From contig CAYGPZ010000005.1 in assembly GCA_964352025.1 (NCBI GenBank), forward strand, positions 80,154 to 144,153: 64,000 bases of DNA, read 5' to 3'. The position numbers were made by a program, and so were the translations under genes. Position 1 is the first letter of the stretch, and the number at the start of each line of letters is the position of its first letter. This document shows positions 44,782 through 54,046 of the stretch, in pieces. Origin of the DNA: Hirschia sp964352025 (GTDB lineage: Bacteria; Pseudomonadota; Alphaproteobacteria; Caulobacterales; Hyphomonadaceae). The notes below the pieces were generated by a model, which saw nothing but the letters and a program-made list of their open reading frames with translations, made no database searches and was not told where the DNA came from.

Positions 44782-45810
44782 TTATCTATTGAGCTTTTGA
44801 ATAATTTTCGCTCTTACGCGACGGGCGGTCGTATCATCTAATTTTCCAAGCGGGCCATGCATATATTCAGGCAAATGATCAACTGGTTTGGATGCGTCGC
44901 CAAACACGTAATAATCCATGACATGCCGCCAAGCCTGTTTTTCATGCTCAGGTCGATCTCTTAAACTCATAATACCCTGAAGCAGCGAAGTAATAGGATC
45001 ATCGACAAAGTCGGGAACTTCATTCCACCAGTAATTTACAAGCACATTAAATGAAGCCAAAGCTTCAACTTGGTGCCACCACATTGCCGGATAGACCAAC
45101 ATATCACCAGCTTCCAGTTCAGCGACTTGGGCATGTTTCATTGCCTCTACGAAACCGGGATGTTGCTCCAAATCGGGTGCTTTAAAATTCACCATGCTGA
45201 TCACCTGCCCACCGGGCGTAGGCTCTAACGGCCCAGGATATAAATTAGCTATTTGATCAGGTGGAAATAACGTAAAGCGGCGGCGTCCTACTATACAGGC
45301 TGCAATATTATTTGATACGTCATAGTGGGCGGCAGCTGTTGTTTCATTACCCATCCAGATGCTGACATGCGGCTTAAACTCATCAAATAACTGACAATCG
45401 ATATTCAATCCCGCAGCTTCCTTCAGGCCTGGAAAGAAAGCTTCTATATTGGTTGAACCGACATAGTGAGACGGATGCTCCAAATCCTCACTTTTACTGA
45501 GAATTTCGTCAAATACTTCACTAAGGTCTGGACGATCCGTTTTGTAATTAAATCCGTTGAGTTCTTCATTGTAAAAGAAGCGACCTTTAATCTCTGGCGC
45601 TCCCAAAAACCGGGTCACTTGCCTGTTATTATAATGCTTTAGCAATAACGACATTGCTTCTGATACTGATTTTTGGCCAGCTTGATATAAATCTGAGTGA
45701 GTAAAAACAGACTTTAAAATGACAGGTTCGCCAAGGGCAATTAGCTCAGCAAAATCAACATCTGCTAATTTTAAATTCTCAATCTTTCTTGTCGAATTAT
45801 CTACACCCAT
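44782..45810 (-). CDS. cupin-like (JmjC-type) domain protein
   Basis: 342 residues of the cupin_8/JmjC-like group. The iron-binding triad is H162-x-D164 (AAHYDVSNN) and H246 (YPAMWWHQVEA), with GRRRFTLFPPDQIANLYPGP between them. This fits an Fe(II)/2-oxoglutarate-dependent oxygenase, perhaps hydroxylating a peptide or protein. Such genes recur next to SapC and tryptophan halogenase genes in TBDR loci of Caulobacterales, Sphingomonads and Xanthomonads; the reaction there is not known. It sits 26 bases after SapC and 20 before the halogenase. Confidence 0.85.
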   Translation of the reverse strand: MGVDNSTRKIENLKLADVDFAELIALGEPVILKSVFTHSDLYQAGQKSVSEAMSLLLKHYNNRQVTRFLGAPEIKGRFFYNEELNGFNYKTDRPDLSEVFDEILSKSEDLEHPSHYVGSTNIEAFFPGLKEAAGLNIDCQLFDEFKPHVSIWMGNETTAAAHYDVSNNIAACIVGRRRFTLFPPDQIANLYPGPLEPTPGGQVISMVNFKAPDLEQHPGFVEAMKHAQVAELEAGDMLVYPAMWWHQVEALASFNVLVNYWWNEVPDFVDDPITSLLQGIMSLRDRPEHEKQAWRHVMDYYVFGDASKPVDHLPEYMHGPLGKLDDTTARRVRAKIIQKLNR

Positions 45811-45836
45811 ATCCGCAAATTTATACTTTCGCTAAT

Positions 45837-46568
45837 CTATCGCGTCTGACTAAGAGCTTTAGTTTTCAATTCGATTAGACGCGATATATTTCCTGCCGAT
45901 GCCGTGATCGCAAAGCAATGCTCTAGCAAACCGAGGCTATTCAATTTTTCAAGCTGTTCGCCATTTAGCTGGTAGAGACGTTCCCGACTAATCGTATACA
46001 CATCAGGCACAGTATATTGGGTCGTCTCAGAGAGTTTAACCTCTATTGATATTGGCTCGATCAGCTGAAGAGCTTCTAGCTCACTAAAGAACGCAGGCGC
46101 AGCATTCGCACCCACGTGAATCCGGTTCAGGACTTGTGAAACCTGATTAAGATAAGGCGAATGCCCACCTTGAGACAGGAATACACTTTCCCCGTTGTCT
46201 TTACTGATACGTGGATGATCTAAATCCACATTTATGAGTGGCTCGACCTGTTTTTCACCATCCACTTCAGATTCGCGAAGCGTTATGGAAAATGGTCCCC
46301 TCTCTTGGATGGCTGGAACATACCGCGCATTCCACCCTTCCGGTGTCAAAAAGAGGTTATCGTCTTTATCAAGCCCCAATAGCACGACCGCAAAATATTC
46401 TCCCTCAGGGGATTTTCTAAAAAGGATCGGATATTCGCGCTGCAATTCCATGAATTCAGTTGGAAACACTAGAGCTTGATTAATATTGTCGCCCAGAGCT
46501 TCACTGTGCTCAATATTCACTCTTAGGTCTTTGTGTTCAACATTATCAAGCAATACAAAATTCGACAT
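45837..46568 (-). CDS. SapC-family protein
   Basis: 243 residues of the SapC family: INQALVFPTEFMELQREYPILF, YFAVVLLGLDKDDNLFL, GWNARYVPAIQERGPFSI and the central LFLSQGG-type segment (VFLSQGGHSPYL). No signal peptide or catalytic motif is evident. The name comes from a Campylobacter S-layer locus, but the function in TBDR loci is unproven. GAGAGG precedes the ATG. It follows the receptor gene by about 150 bases, with a terminator-like hairpin between. Confidence 0.85.
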   Translation of the reverse strand: MSNFVLLDNVEHKDLRVNIEHSEALGDNINQALVFPTEFMELQREYPILFRKSPEGEYFAVVLLGLDKDDNLFLTPEGWNARYVPAIQERGPFSITLRESEVDGEKQVEPLINVDLDHPRISKDNGESVFLSQGGHSPYLNQVSQVLNRIHVGANAAPAFFSELEALQLIEPISIEVKLSETTQYTVPDVYTISRERLYQLNGEQLEKLNSLGLLEHCFAITASAGNISRLIELKTKALSQTR

Positions 46569-46671
46569 GGAAACCTCTCAAATGAACACACATAAAATCA
46601 ATCAACCGGATGACTTTATGTATCTCATCAACGCACTTATTTATTGAAACAACAATAGTTTATCTGAAAAT

Positions 46672-46701
46672 AAAAGGGGCCACACAAAGTGAGGCCCCTT
46701 T
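46672..46701 (-). terminator. terminator or attenuator between the TBDR and SapC
   Basis: AAAAGGGGCC (46672-46681) pairs with GGCCCCTTT (46693-46701). On the minus strand a TTTTAT run follows. It lies after the receptor stop codon and before the sapC-like gene, so it may lower transcription of the downstream genes. Confidence 0.75.
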
Positions 46702-46719
46702 CTCAATTCTACTCAGATG

Positions 46720-49700
46720 CTAGAATTTGTAACGCGCACCAAGGTAGTAACGTGCACCATTCTCGCGAAGGAAACGCATTGCAGCGTAAGAACGCTGGAA
46801 TGTACGAGAGTCTTCCTCAGTTAGGTTCACACCCTCAAATGATACCGATAGGTTTTCGTTGATTTCGTAACCCACACTGAAGTCCAACTGTCCGTAGGCA
46901 TCTACGTTGATTGGGTTTCTGTTTCCATCATTTGCATTCTCAAGGAACTCATCACGCCAGTTATATGCGACACGACCTGAAAATCCGTATTTCTCATACA
47001 TCGCCGTAATGTTTGCTGTGTCACTTAGACCAACAAGTGCAAACTGTGTAACACTCTCCCCTACGAGGTTATCAAAGCCGACATCACCTTCAACCATGGT
47101 GTAACTAGCGGCTAAACCAAACCCTGTGTCACCAAAGAAGTGTTGACCTTGGATCTCAATACCATTGATCTTAGCTTCACGATTGTTGACTGGTTGAGTC
47201 AGATCAAAAGTGAATAAAGGATCGTCAGCATTTGCCGATATTTCAACTTCAGTTTCCAAACGAGCATACTCGTCTGTATCGATGTTACCGTCAGCACCTT
47301 GGTTAGCTACGAATGTCGCCTGTGCAGCTGCCATATCACCACCAGCTTGGTCGACATAAACTGTTGCTGCAAAGAAATTATCTTCATTGCGTGCAACACC
47401 CAAAGCATCAAGAATTGCTAGAGCAGTACCAGAACGTGTCCCAGCAGCACCAGAGCTGACATCACGCAGTCCAAATAAATTTCCTTCAACAGTCTCTTTA
47501 CCGACAAAGTTGCGGACACGTTTTTCGAATGCACCGATAGATACATAACTAGAGTCATCGAAGTACCATTCCCATGACACATCAAAGTTATCTGACTCTA
47601 GAGGTAGCAGACCTGGATTACCTTTTTCCCCTTTAGGGTTGTTCGTGTCAGAAAGCCCAGTTGGTCCTGCTGGCGTATTGGCTTCATCACTTGCAAACAA
47701 GTCACCATATACTGCACGTGCGATTGTCTTACTGTATGACGTTCTTAGTTTCATGTCGGATGTTAGGTCTACCGAGAAGTCAACATTCGGCAAGAAGTTG
47801 TCATAAGATGATGTCAACGTTATGCCATCAGTTGCAGCACCGGCAACAGTCGCAAAGTCGTTATTACCCTGCCAAATAATTGCTCCTGTAGGAGTAGACT
47901 GAGTTTTAGAAGTAACGTCTGTGCTTTCGTAGCGCAGACCAACATTCAAGGAAGCATCTTTGTCGGCAATTGAGAATGCGGTATCAAACTGTGCATACAA
48001 TGACGTTACATCTTCTTGGATCTCATCAAATGCAGAACTTGTTACGCGGAGTACGCGACCATCATCACCATTACCAACAATGCCATCATACCCACCCGTA
48101 CGAGAGTAAATTGGAGCCAAAGCTCCATAAATGACACCAGCATCACCACGAAGTGCGTTAACTGTAGAAGATGGAGCTCCACCTACTGAAGCAATTCCAC
48201 CAATAGTGTTGTTCTCAAAGCGACATGATAGACAGAAAACCTCTAATGCACCTGGAGCGTTTGCATCAATATCACCTTTATTTTCTGCACCCCAGTTACC
48301 TAGAACATGTTGATATTGAGTCTTATCTGTTAGATTTGTCTGAGTACGATAATTACCACCAAATGTTAGGTTTGAATTGTCGTCCAATTCCCACTTCGCA
48401 TGCAAATCAATCTGATCAATGTCATTCTTCTGCGTGATAGTCTGCATGGCGTTTGCAATTTGACTGCTACCACGGATGGTTTCAACAGTATTTACACCTG
48501 TTGTGTTTTCAATAACCATAACAGGAAGGTTACCACTGTAATCAACACCGTGCGAAACAGTCGGTGCATCATACTTGTGGTCAATACCTACACGGATCTC
48601 ACTAAAGCCCATTGGCGCATTGGGTGATACTTCAGCTGAAGAAGTATGTGCGTCCAGTACAATCGTAAAGTTGTCTGTTACGTCATACTCACCATTGATA
48701 CCAAATGACTGCAATTCGTCTTTAACCATACGCAAAGTCTGCTGCATTGCTGCACCTTGCGAAGTCGAAGGCTCTCTCAAAAATGTCGTTGTCGCGACTG
48801 GGCTGTCGTCAAATACAATCTCTGAGAAGTTTTGACCAAACCAGTTTGAAAGCTCTGAATTATCTTCACGACCTTCATTAACAGCAAAAGTATAATCAGT
48901 CGTCAAACGCATACGCTCAGTGGGCGCAAATTGCATCACCACCTGACCATTTACACGTTCTCTTGTGAATTCAGAAAATTGGTAACGGCTATCACGAGGA
49001 TAAGTAACCAATCTGTCTCCATCGGTAGGAGCATTAGTAACTGATGTGGTTGGGCCTATCAGACGAGAAAAAGCATCAAACGTTTCAACTTCCCAACGCG
49101 CTGAATTTGCACCAGCAGCAGCGCTATCACGCTTAGAATATCCAACAAAACCACCAATTCCGAATGTACCAGCCTCATTTGACCAGTTCGCAACACCAGA
49201 AATCTCAGGTGTTATAGAATCGCCACGATCAACAGTCGTATCGTGAATTCCTTTAACGCTAACAGAACCTTCAAAACCCGATTGATCCAAAGGACGACGT
49301 GTTTGCACGTTCACGGTCGCACCAATACCACCAGAAGCAATATCTGCACGCCCTGTCTTGAACACCTCAAGTGCTTTCACACCATCTGCAGCAAGGTTTG
49401 AGAAATCAAAAGCACGACCAGAAGCACCAGAAGCATCACCACTTAGCCCCGCTCCAACAAGTGGAACATCCGCTGTTGGCATACTTCTGCCATTCAACGT
49501 AACCTGGTTGAAGCTTGGACCAAATCCACGAACTGTAATCTGGGCCCCCTCACCATTCACTCGGTCAATAGAAACACCAGGAATACGTTGAAGAGATTCT
49601 GCTAAGTTAGAATTTGGAAACTTACCAATATCTTCGGCGTTAATCGCGTCCATGACACCTTGAGCATCACGTTTCATGTCCATCGCGTCAGTCAATGACT

Positions 49701-49866
49701 TCCGGATACCTGTTACGACAATAGTATCTAACTGTTTTACTTCTTCAGCAGAAGCATCTGTTTCCTGTGCCATTGCCGGTACAGATAGAACTGCTGATAG
49801 CGCAATCAAAGAAGCGCCGAACTTTAAAGGTAGAGACTTCGCTCCACTCTGATTATTCTTACTCAT
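46720..49866 (-). CDS. TonB-dependent receptor of the halogenase cluster
   Basis: 1048 residues. Signal peptide ends VPAMA-QE; the TonB box DTIVVTG comes directly after, with no STN domain. The plug shows EDIGKFPNSNLAESLQRIPGVSIDR and ITVRGFGPSFNQVTLNGRSM; the barrel ends YYLGARYKF with terminal Phe. GGGAGG precedes the ATG. It matches the Caulobacter-type oligosaccharide receptor family. A LacI-type operator lies 34 bases upstream, so uptake is probably co-regulated with the glucoside locus; a gluco-oligosaccharide ligand is the inference. It leads the SapC-cupin-halogenase group. Confidence 0.92.
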   Translation of the reverse strand: MSKNNQSGAKSLPLKFGASLIALSAVLSVPAMAQETDASAEEVKQLDTIVVTGIRKSLTDAMDMKRDAQGVMDAINAEDIGKFPNSNLAESLQRIPGVSIDRVNGEGAQITVRGFGPSFNQVTLNGRSMPTADVPLVGAGLSGDASGASGRAFDFSNLAADGVKALEVFKTGRADIASGGIGATVNVQTRRPLDQSGFEGSVSVKGIHDTTVDRGDSITPEISGVANWSNEAGTFGIGGFVGYSKRDSAAAGANSARWEVETFDAFSRLIGPTTSVTNAPTDGDRLVTYPRDSRYQFSEFTRERVNGQVVMQFAPTERMRLTTDYTFAVNEGREDNSELSNWFGQNFSEIVFDDSPVATTTFLREPSTSQGAAMQQTLRMVKDELQSFGINGEYDVTDNFTIVLDAHTSSAEVSPNAPMGFSEIRVGIDHKYDAPTVSHGVDYSGNLPVMVIENTTGVNTVETIRGSSQIANAMQTITQKNDIDQIDLHAKWELDDNSNLTFGGNYRTQTNLTDKTQYQHVLGNWGAENKGDIDANAPGALEVFCLSCRFENNTIGGIASVGGAPSSTVNALRGDAGVIYGALAPIYSRTGGYDGIVGNGDDGRVLRVTSSAFDEIQEDVTSLYAQFDTAFSIADKDASLNVGLRYESTDVTSKTQSTPTGAIIWQGNNDFATVAGAATDGITLTSSYDNFLPNVDFSVDLTSDMKLRTSYSKTIARAVYGDLFASDEANTPAGPTGLSDTNNPKGEKGNPGLLPLESDNFDVSWEWYFDDSSYVSIGAFEKRVRNFVGKETVEGNLFGLRDVSSGAAGTRSGTALAILDALGVARNEDNFFAATVYVDQAGGDMAAAQATFVANQGADGNIDTDEYARLETEVEISANADDPLFTFDLTQPVNNREAKINGIEIQGQHFFGDTGFGLAASYTMVEGDVGFDNLVGESVTQFALVGLSDTANITAMYEKYGFSGRVAYNWRDEFLENANDGNRNPINVDAYGQLDFSVGYEINENLSVSFEGVNLTEEDSRTFQRSYAAMRFLRENGARYYLGARYKF

Positions 49867-49900
49867 ATTTTCCTCCCAGAGCCTTATGGATGACCCATTT

Positions 49901-49914
49901 AGACAACGTTGTCT
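49901..49914. promoter_or_regulatory. LacI-type operator of the TBDR gene
   Basis: AGACAACGTTGTCT, a perfect 14-base palindrome sharing the core GACAACGTTGTC with the other sites, 34 bases upstream of the receptor ATG. Confidence 0.75.
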
Positions 49915-50251
49915 ATTTTCACCATTATCATGGCGTTGCTATTTTTTGCAACTGTTGACGACAAGATTTCTAATTCGCGATTATTATGTCACATAATACA
50001 TTACAGGTATTTCACGAAACTCCAAATAATAAAAAAGCAAAATAGCTGATCGTAATATTTTGGAATATTTAATTAATATCAATTGTTTATGATTATTTTA
50101 GATCATTATATTCGATTTTTTTTGAACCAGAAACTCGATATTATCACATCCAATATCGATTATTTGGAGTACTCATATCACTTTCGATAGGTCACGAATT
50201 ACACGTCGAACAAATCAATAAAATGTATTTTTCAAAAGACTCATGCATTAT

Positions 50252-50265
50252 TGACAACGAAGTCA
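50252..50265. promoter_or_regulatory. degenerate distal LacI-type operator
   Basis: TGACAACGAAGTCA, two mismatches from the consensus and embedded in TTGACAACGAAGTCAA. Located 385 bases upstream of the receptor start, it could serve as an auxiliary looping site. Confidence 0.45.
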
Positions 50266-50374
50266 ATTAAGCATTCACAAGATGACTTCACGTCACCTCG
50301 TACAAGGAAAACATGTGATTATCTGCTAACGATATGAAGGCAATAGAGCTAGAAAAAACTCAACTCTTTTCGTC

Positions 50375-52126
50375 CTACTCACTTCTGTTTGTTATCCAAC
50401 GACATTGATAAGGCGCAAACGAAATATCACTCGTATTCTCATCAATCTTTTCGCCAGATAGCAAATCATACCAATCATGGCCGCCTATCAAATTGATAGA
50501 CACTGCCGGAATGTGAAGTTCTTCATCGGATACATTATGCAAAGCAAAAATGGATTGTGAACGATCATAACTCTGACGCCAGAAACCAAATATCTGATCA
50601 CCTAATTGCATTGTAAATTGTGTCGCATTCGGGTGGAAAGCTTCCTGACCGCGTCGTATTTTAATTCGTTCTTTCATCGCTGCGAGTACTTGAGCGTGCG
50701 TAGTTGTCTCGTCATCCAGCAATTCAAGGAGGTCAGGATAATTCCACCGCCGCCTATTGATAGCACGGTTTACGCCTGTCTTTTCAACACCAGCCAAGTG
50801 ATTGTGCGTGCCGATAAGTGAGTGAATATAGAATGCAGGTATCCCCTCAAGCGCCATCACGATGGATTGGCTACATAGGAAACGTTCTAAGTGATACTCA
50901 TCTTTCCCTTTCAACGTCCCCGACAAAGCATCAAAAAACGTCACGTTTAGCTCGTAAGGCTTTTCACTGCCATCTGGCATTGATCGCATAGACACCAAAC
51001 CACCAAATGACTTAACAGCATCAATCACGTCATTGATCTCGGTTTCGTCCAATAGCCCTTCGGCAGGACGCATGCCTATACCATCATGAGATGCTGAAAA
51101 GTTCAGATAGGCACATCCTAACTGCGCCGGCGGCATAGCCATTTGCCACTGGTTCAAGTGTTTACATGATCCACTCAATAAAGCCTGCAATATAAGAGGT
51201 GGTAATGAGAAATTATAGACCGCATGTGCCTCATTCCGATTTCCAAAATAAGAAAGGTTTTCAGTATTGGGCACATTTGTTTCAGTCAGAAGGACAACAT
51301 CTTCTTGCGCAAAATCAAGCAATAAACGCATCAACTGCACGATAGCGTGAGTTTGCGGCAAGTGAATACAATTTGTACCGATCTCTTTCCAGATAAATGC
51401 GACTGCATCCAAGCGCAAAATACGTACACCATTGTCGACGTGAAGGCGCATAATCCGCAAAAACTCTAAAAGAACCTCTGGATTACGAAAATCAACATCG
51501 ACTTGATCGTGACTGAATGTACACCAAACATTGCGAGGACCATTTACAGTATCAACCTCTCGCAAAAGTGTATTTGTACGTGGCCTAACCACTTCAGATA
51601 TATCTTCAGACGGGTCAGCTTCAAAGAAGAATTTATCAAAAGGCTCGTGTCCTTGACGATATGCATTAAACCAATTGCTCTGACTCGAAACATGGTTCAG
51701 CACCAAGTCTGACATCAAGCTAAAGCGCTCACCAATACGATTAATGTCTTCCCAGCTTCCTAATTCACTATTGACGGAACGATAGTCAGTAACCGCAAAT
51801 CCATCATCGGATGTAAAAGGAAAAAATGGCAAAATATGCACACCAGTAATCGTGTCACATAGATAACGTTTCAGAAAATCCTGCAACAAATCTAGCGGCT
51901 TGTGCACGCCGTCTTTGATGGAATTACCATACGTGATGATAAGCGCATCATCTTCTGACCATAGCCCCACATTACTAGGCATACGTTGGGAATCACGTAT
52001 CTGCGTAGAGTCCGGCCAGTACGCTTCAATAACTTTGTCGATCAATACATCACAGTCTTGACCTGGATAGATAAAGCTAATCAATTCTGTGAGCTTGCTC
52101 TTAAAGCTATCAGAAATATTTGACAT
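50375..52126 (-). CDS. GH13 subfamily 18 sugar phosphorylase (sucrose phosphorylase-like)
   Basis: 583 residues. The GH13 barrel is shown by VHILPFFPFTSDDGFAVTDY, DLVLNHVSSQSNWF, the nucleophile Asp240 in VRILRLDAVAFIWKEIG, the acid/base Glu282 in LLTETNVP and the transition-state Asp in SASHDGIGMRP. The DDGF and WKEIGT segments and the GTHNHLAGVEKTGVNRAINR stretch fit subfamily 18. That subfamily holds sucrose, sucrose-6-phosphate, glucosylglycerol and glucosylglycerate phosphorylases, which release alpha-glucose 1-phosphate. Specificity cannot be assigned by eye; the length (583) is closer to glucosylglycerate phosphorylases than to the 500-residue sucrose enzymes. It lies downstream of the glycogen genes. 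Confidence 0.85.
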   Translation of the reverse strand: MSNISDSFKSKLTELISFIYPGQDCDVLIDKVIEAYWPDSTQIRDSQRMPSNVGLWSEDDALIITYGNSIKDGVHKPLDLLQDFLKRYLCDTITGVHILPFFPFTSDDGFAVTDYRSVNSELGSWEDINRIGERFSLMSDLVLNHVSSQSNWFNAYRQGHEPFDKFFFEADPSEDISEVVRPRTNTLLREVDTVNGPRNVWCTFSHDQVDVDFRNPEVLLEFLRIMRLHVDNGVRILRLDAVAFIWKEIGTNCIHLPQTHAIVQLMRLLLDFAQEDVVLLTETNVPNTENLSYFGNRNEAHAVYNFSLPPLILQALLSGSCKHLNQWQMAMPPAQLGCAYLNFSASHDGIGMRPAEGLLDETEINDVIDAVKSFGGLVSMRSMPDGSEKPYELNVTFFDALSGTLKGKDEYHLERFLCSQSIVMALEGIPAFYIHSLIGTHNHLAGVEKTGVNRAINRRRWNYPDLLELLDDETTTHAQVLAAMKERIKIRRGQEAFHPNATQFTMQLGDQIFGFWRQSYDRSQSIFALHNVSDEELHIPAVSINLIGGHDWYDLLSGEKIDENTSDISFAPYQCRWITNRSE

Positions 52127-52264
52127 TCAGAATTCCGTTTCAGGATCTTTGGATCTTACCGCAAGTGTGAACCGTACATATGCTTAGCTCAAGGCTAGTA
52201 ATGATTTCACTCTGCTTATTTATTCGTCTGCTAATTATTTAGTCGAATATGAACAGAAGAAAAG

Positions 52265-52301
52265 CATAGGAAAAAGTACAAAACTCACCTTTCCCTATGC
52301 A
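52265..52301 (-). terminator. probable terminator after the alpha-glucosidase gene
   Basis: GCATAGG (52265-52271) pairs with CCTATGC (52295-52301), and AAA pairs with TTT with one bulge. On the minus strand TTTTCTTC follows. It separates the alpha-glucosidase from the GH13_18 gene. Confidence 0.55.
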
Positions 52302-52307
52302 TTATAT

Positions 52308-53969
52308 TTATTGATCACCCTGCTTTGCCCAGAAAGCCGAATAAGGTGGCAAGCTATGAGGAATATCCCAACCATCACTCAAACTATCGTGACTAAAATG
52401 TACAGGATAACCCTTACCCAATTTGTGATTCCATTTGGATTTTTTGTCACTAAAGTTGAATACACACAGGTAATTCTCACCATTATAGCTTCGTTGAAAG
52501 GCAAGAACACTCGCATTTTTTGAGTCTAGGAAAGTCATGTCGCCAAGCGTCAGTGCTTCACTCTTTTTACGTGCGAGCAATGCAAAGCGCGTAAAGCGTA
52601 ACATGCATGGGTGTTCATCAGTTTGCGTATCAACTGCAAGCTCAGCCTGCTTTGGATCAATAGGCATCCATGGCGTGCCCATTGAAAATCCAGCATTGGC
52701 TTCATCCTTAACCCATGGAATTGGAAGACGTGCACCATCTCGCCCAAGTGTCCGCGGCCAGTTTGCTATGGCTTCGGGGTCCTTCAAATGTTCAAACGCG
52801 ACTTCGCCCTGCGGCAGTCCCAGTTCCTCACCTTGATATATGAATGCATTTCCACGCAGAGACAAAAGCACCATCATATAACAACGTGCTGCATCCCAAC
52901 GCTTTTCTGCGGCTGCCCAGCGGCTAACTGCGCGTGGTGCGTCATGGTTCTCAAACGCCCATGATGGCCAGCCCTCGCCCTCTTTGTCGCTCCAGTTTCC
53001 CAATGTCCATTTTACTTTATCTGCGGAGATTGGAGGCCCATCCAAAAAGTCGAAACTATATGCTGAATTCAAACGCTTATTATCAGCGGTATAGTCCTTC
53101 ATTTCGTGCAAAGCTTCATCGCCGCCAATTTCAGCAACAGTGAAAATTTCACCATGCTTGTCGAGCTCTTCACGTATGCGTTCCATAAAGAACGGAATTT
53201 CTTGCTGAGACTGGTTGTGAATACGTTTTTGCATATCAAATGGACGTGTCACAGAAGCCATATTCTTCAACGAAGGCGGATTATCAGTGAGGGCCCGATT
53301 GTGCATTGCAAAGTTAATCGCATCCATGCGGAACCCGTCTACACCGCGATCAATCCAGAAACGCATGACATCCAAAATAGCATCCTGAACAACAGGGTTA
53401 TGCACATTCAGTTGTGGCTGTTCCTTCAGAAAATTGTGCATGAAGTATTGTTGACGGCGCGCATCCCATTCCCATGCCGGACCACCAAATACAGATTGCC
53501 AGTTATTAGGTGGCGTCCCATCGATCTTAGGGTCTGCCCATACATACCAATCGGATTTGGGGTTATCTTTACTTTGGCGGCTTTCTTCAAACCAAGCGTG
53601 CTGGTCTGAAGTATGCGCATATACCTGATCAATTATAATTTTAAGATCGCGATTGTGCGCCTCTGCGATCAATTCATCAAAATCTTGTAGCGTGCCAAAA
53701 TCAGGATCAATTTCTTTATAATCGGAAATATCATATCCATAGTCAGCCTGTGGTGACTTGAAGAATGGAGACAACCAGACAGCATCCACACCTAGACTAG
53801 CAATGTAATCGAGCTTTTGGATTACACCACGCAAATCACCTACGCCGTCCCCGTTCGAATCATAAAAACTACGCGGATAGATGTGATAGATGACGGCACC
53901 TTTCCACCAAGGTGCCTTATTGTTTTGATTTTGATCAAGTTCTTGGTCTGACGGGGAGATGATATTCAT
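52308..53969 (-). CDS. GH13 alpha-glucosidase
   Basis: 553 residues, no signal peptide, so cytoplasmic. Motifs are VIYHIYPRSFYDSNGDGVGD, DAVWLSPFFKSP, IIIDQVYAHTSDQHAWF, nucleophile Asp216 in GFRMDAINF, acid/base Glu280 in TVAEIGGDEAL and Asp343 in FENHDAPRAVSRW. These fit the oligo-1,6-glucosidase/alpha-glucosidase branch common in marine Alphaproteobacteria. It cleaves alpha-glucosides or malto-oligosaccharides to glucose. It follows glgX by 77 bases on the same strand, so it may be co-transcribed with the glycogen genes. Confidence 0.9.
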   Translation of the reverse strand: MNIISPSDQELDQNQNNKAPWWKGAVIYHIYPRSFYDSNGDGVGDLRGVIQKLDYIASLGVDAVWLSPFFKSPQADYGYDISDYKEIDPDFGTLQDFDELIAEAHNRDLKIIIDQVYAHTSDQHAWFEESRQSKDNPKSDWYVWADPKIDGTPPNNWQSVFGGPAWEWDARRQQYFMHNFLKEQPQLNVHNPVVQDAILDVMRFWIDRGVDGFRMDAINFAMHNRALTDNPPSLKNMASVTRPFDMQKRIHNQSQQEIPFFMERIREELDKHGEIFTVAEIGGDEALHEMKDYTADNKRLNSAYSFDFLDGPPISADKVKWTLGNWSDKEGEGWPSWAFENHDAPRAVSRWAAAEKRWDAARCYMMVLLSLRGNAFIYQGEELGLPQGEVAFEHLKDPEAIANWPRTLGRDGARLPIPWVKDEANAGFSMGTPWMPIDPKQAELAVDTQTDEHPCMLRFTRFALLARKKSEALTLGDMTFLDSKNASVLAFQRSYNGENYLCVFNFSDKKSKWNHKLGKGYPVHFSHDSLSDGWDIPHSLPPYSAFWAKQGDQ

Positions 53970-54046
53970 TTTATGTGTTTTCTATAGTCTAGTTTCGAAG
54001 CTTGCTTGTAATGGATGTCCCATACACTGAGCAAGTTACAGGCCGT

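Larger units (their letters stand above)
49867..50374. other. AT-rich regulatory region upstream of the TBDR
   Basis: 508 bases between the receptor start and the end of the GH13_18 gene. It holds two operator-like palindromes (49901-49914 and 50252-50265) about 350 bases apart and is strongly AT-rich at 49975-50180. No gene or RNA is apparent, and no clear terminator for the GH13_18 gene is visible. Confidence 0.5.

Noticed and set aside
53106..53609. 167-codon plus-strand frame
   Set aside because: Antisense to the GH13 alpha-glucosidase, whose catalytic motifs are intact; the antisense protein has no family features.
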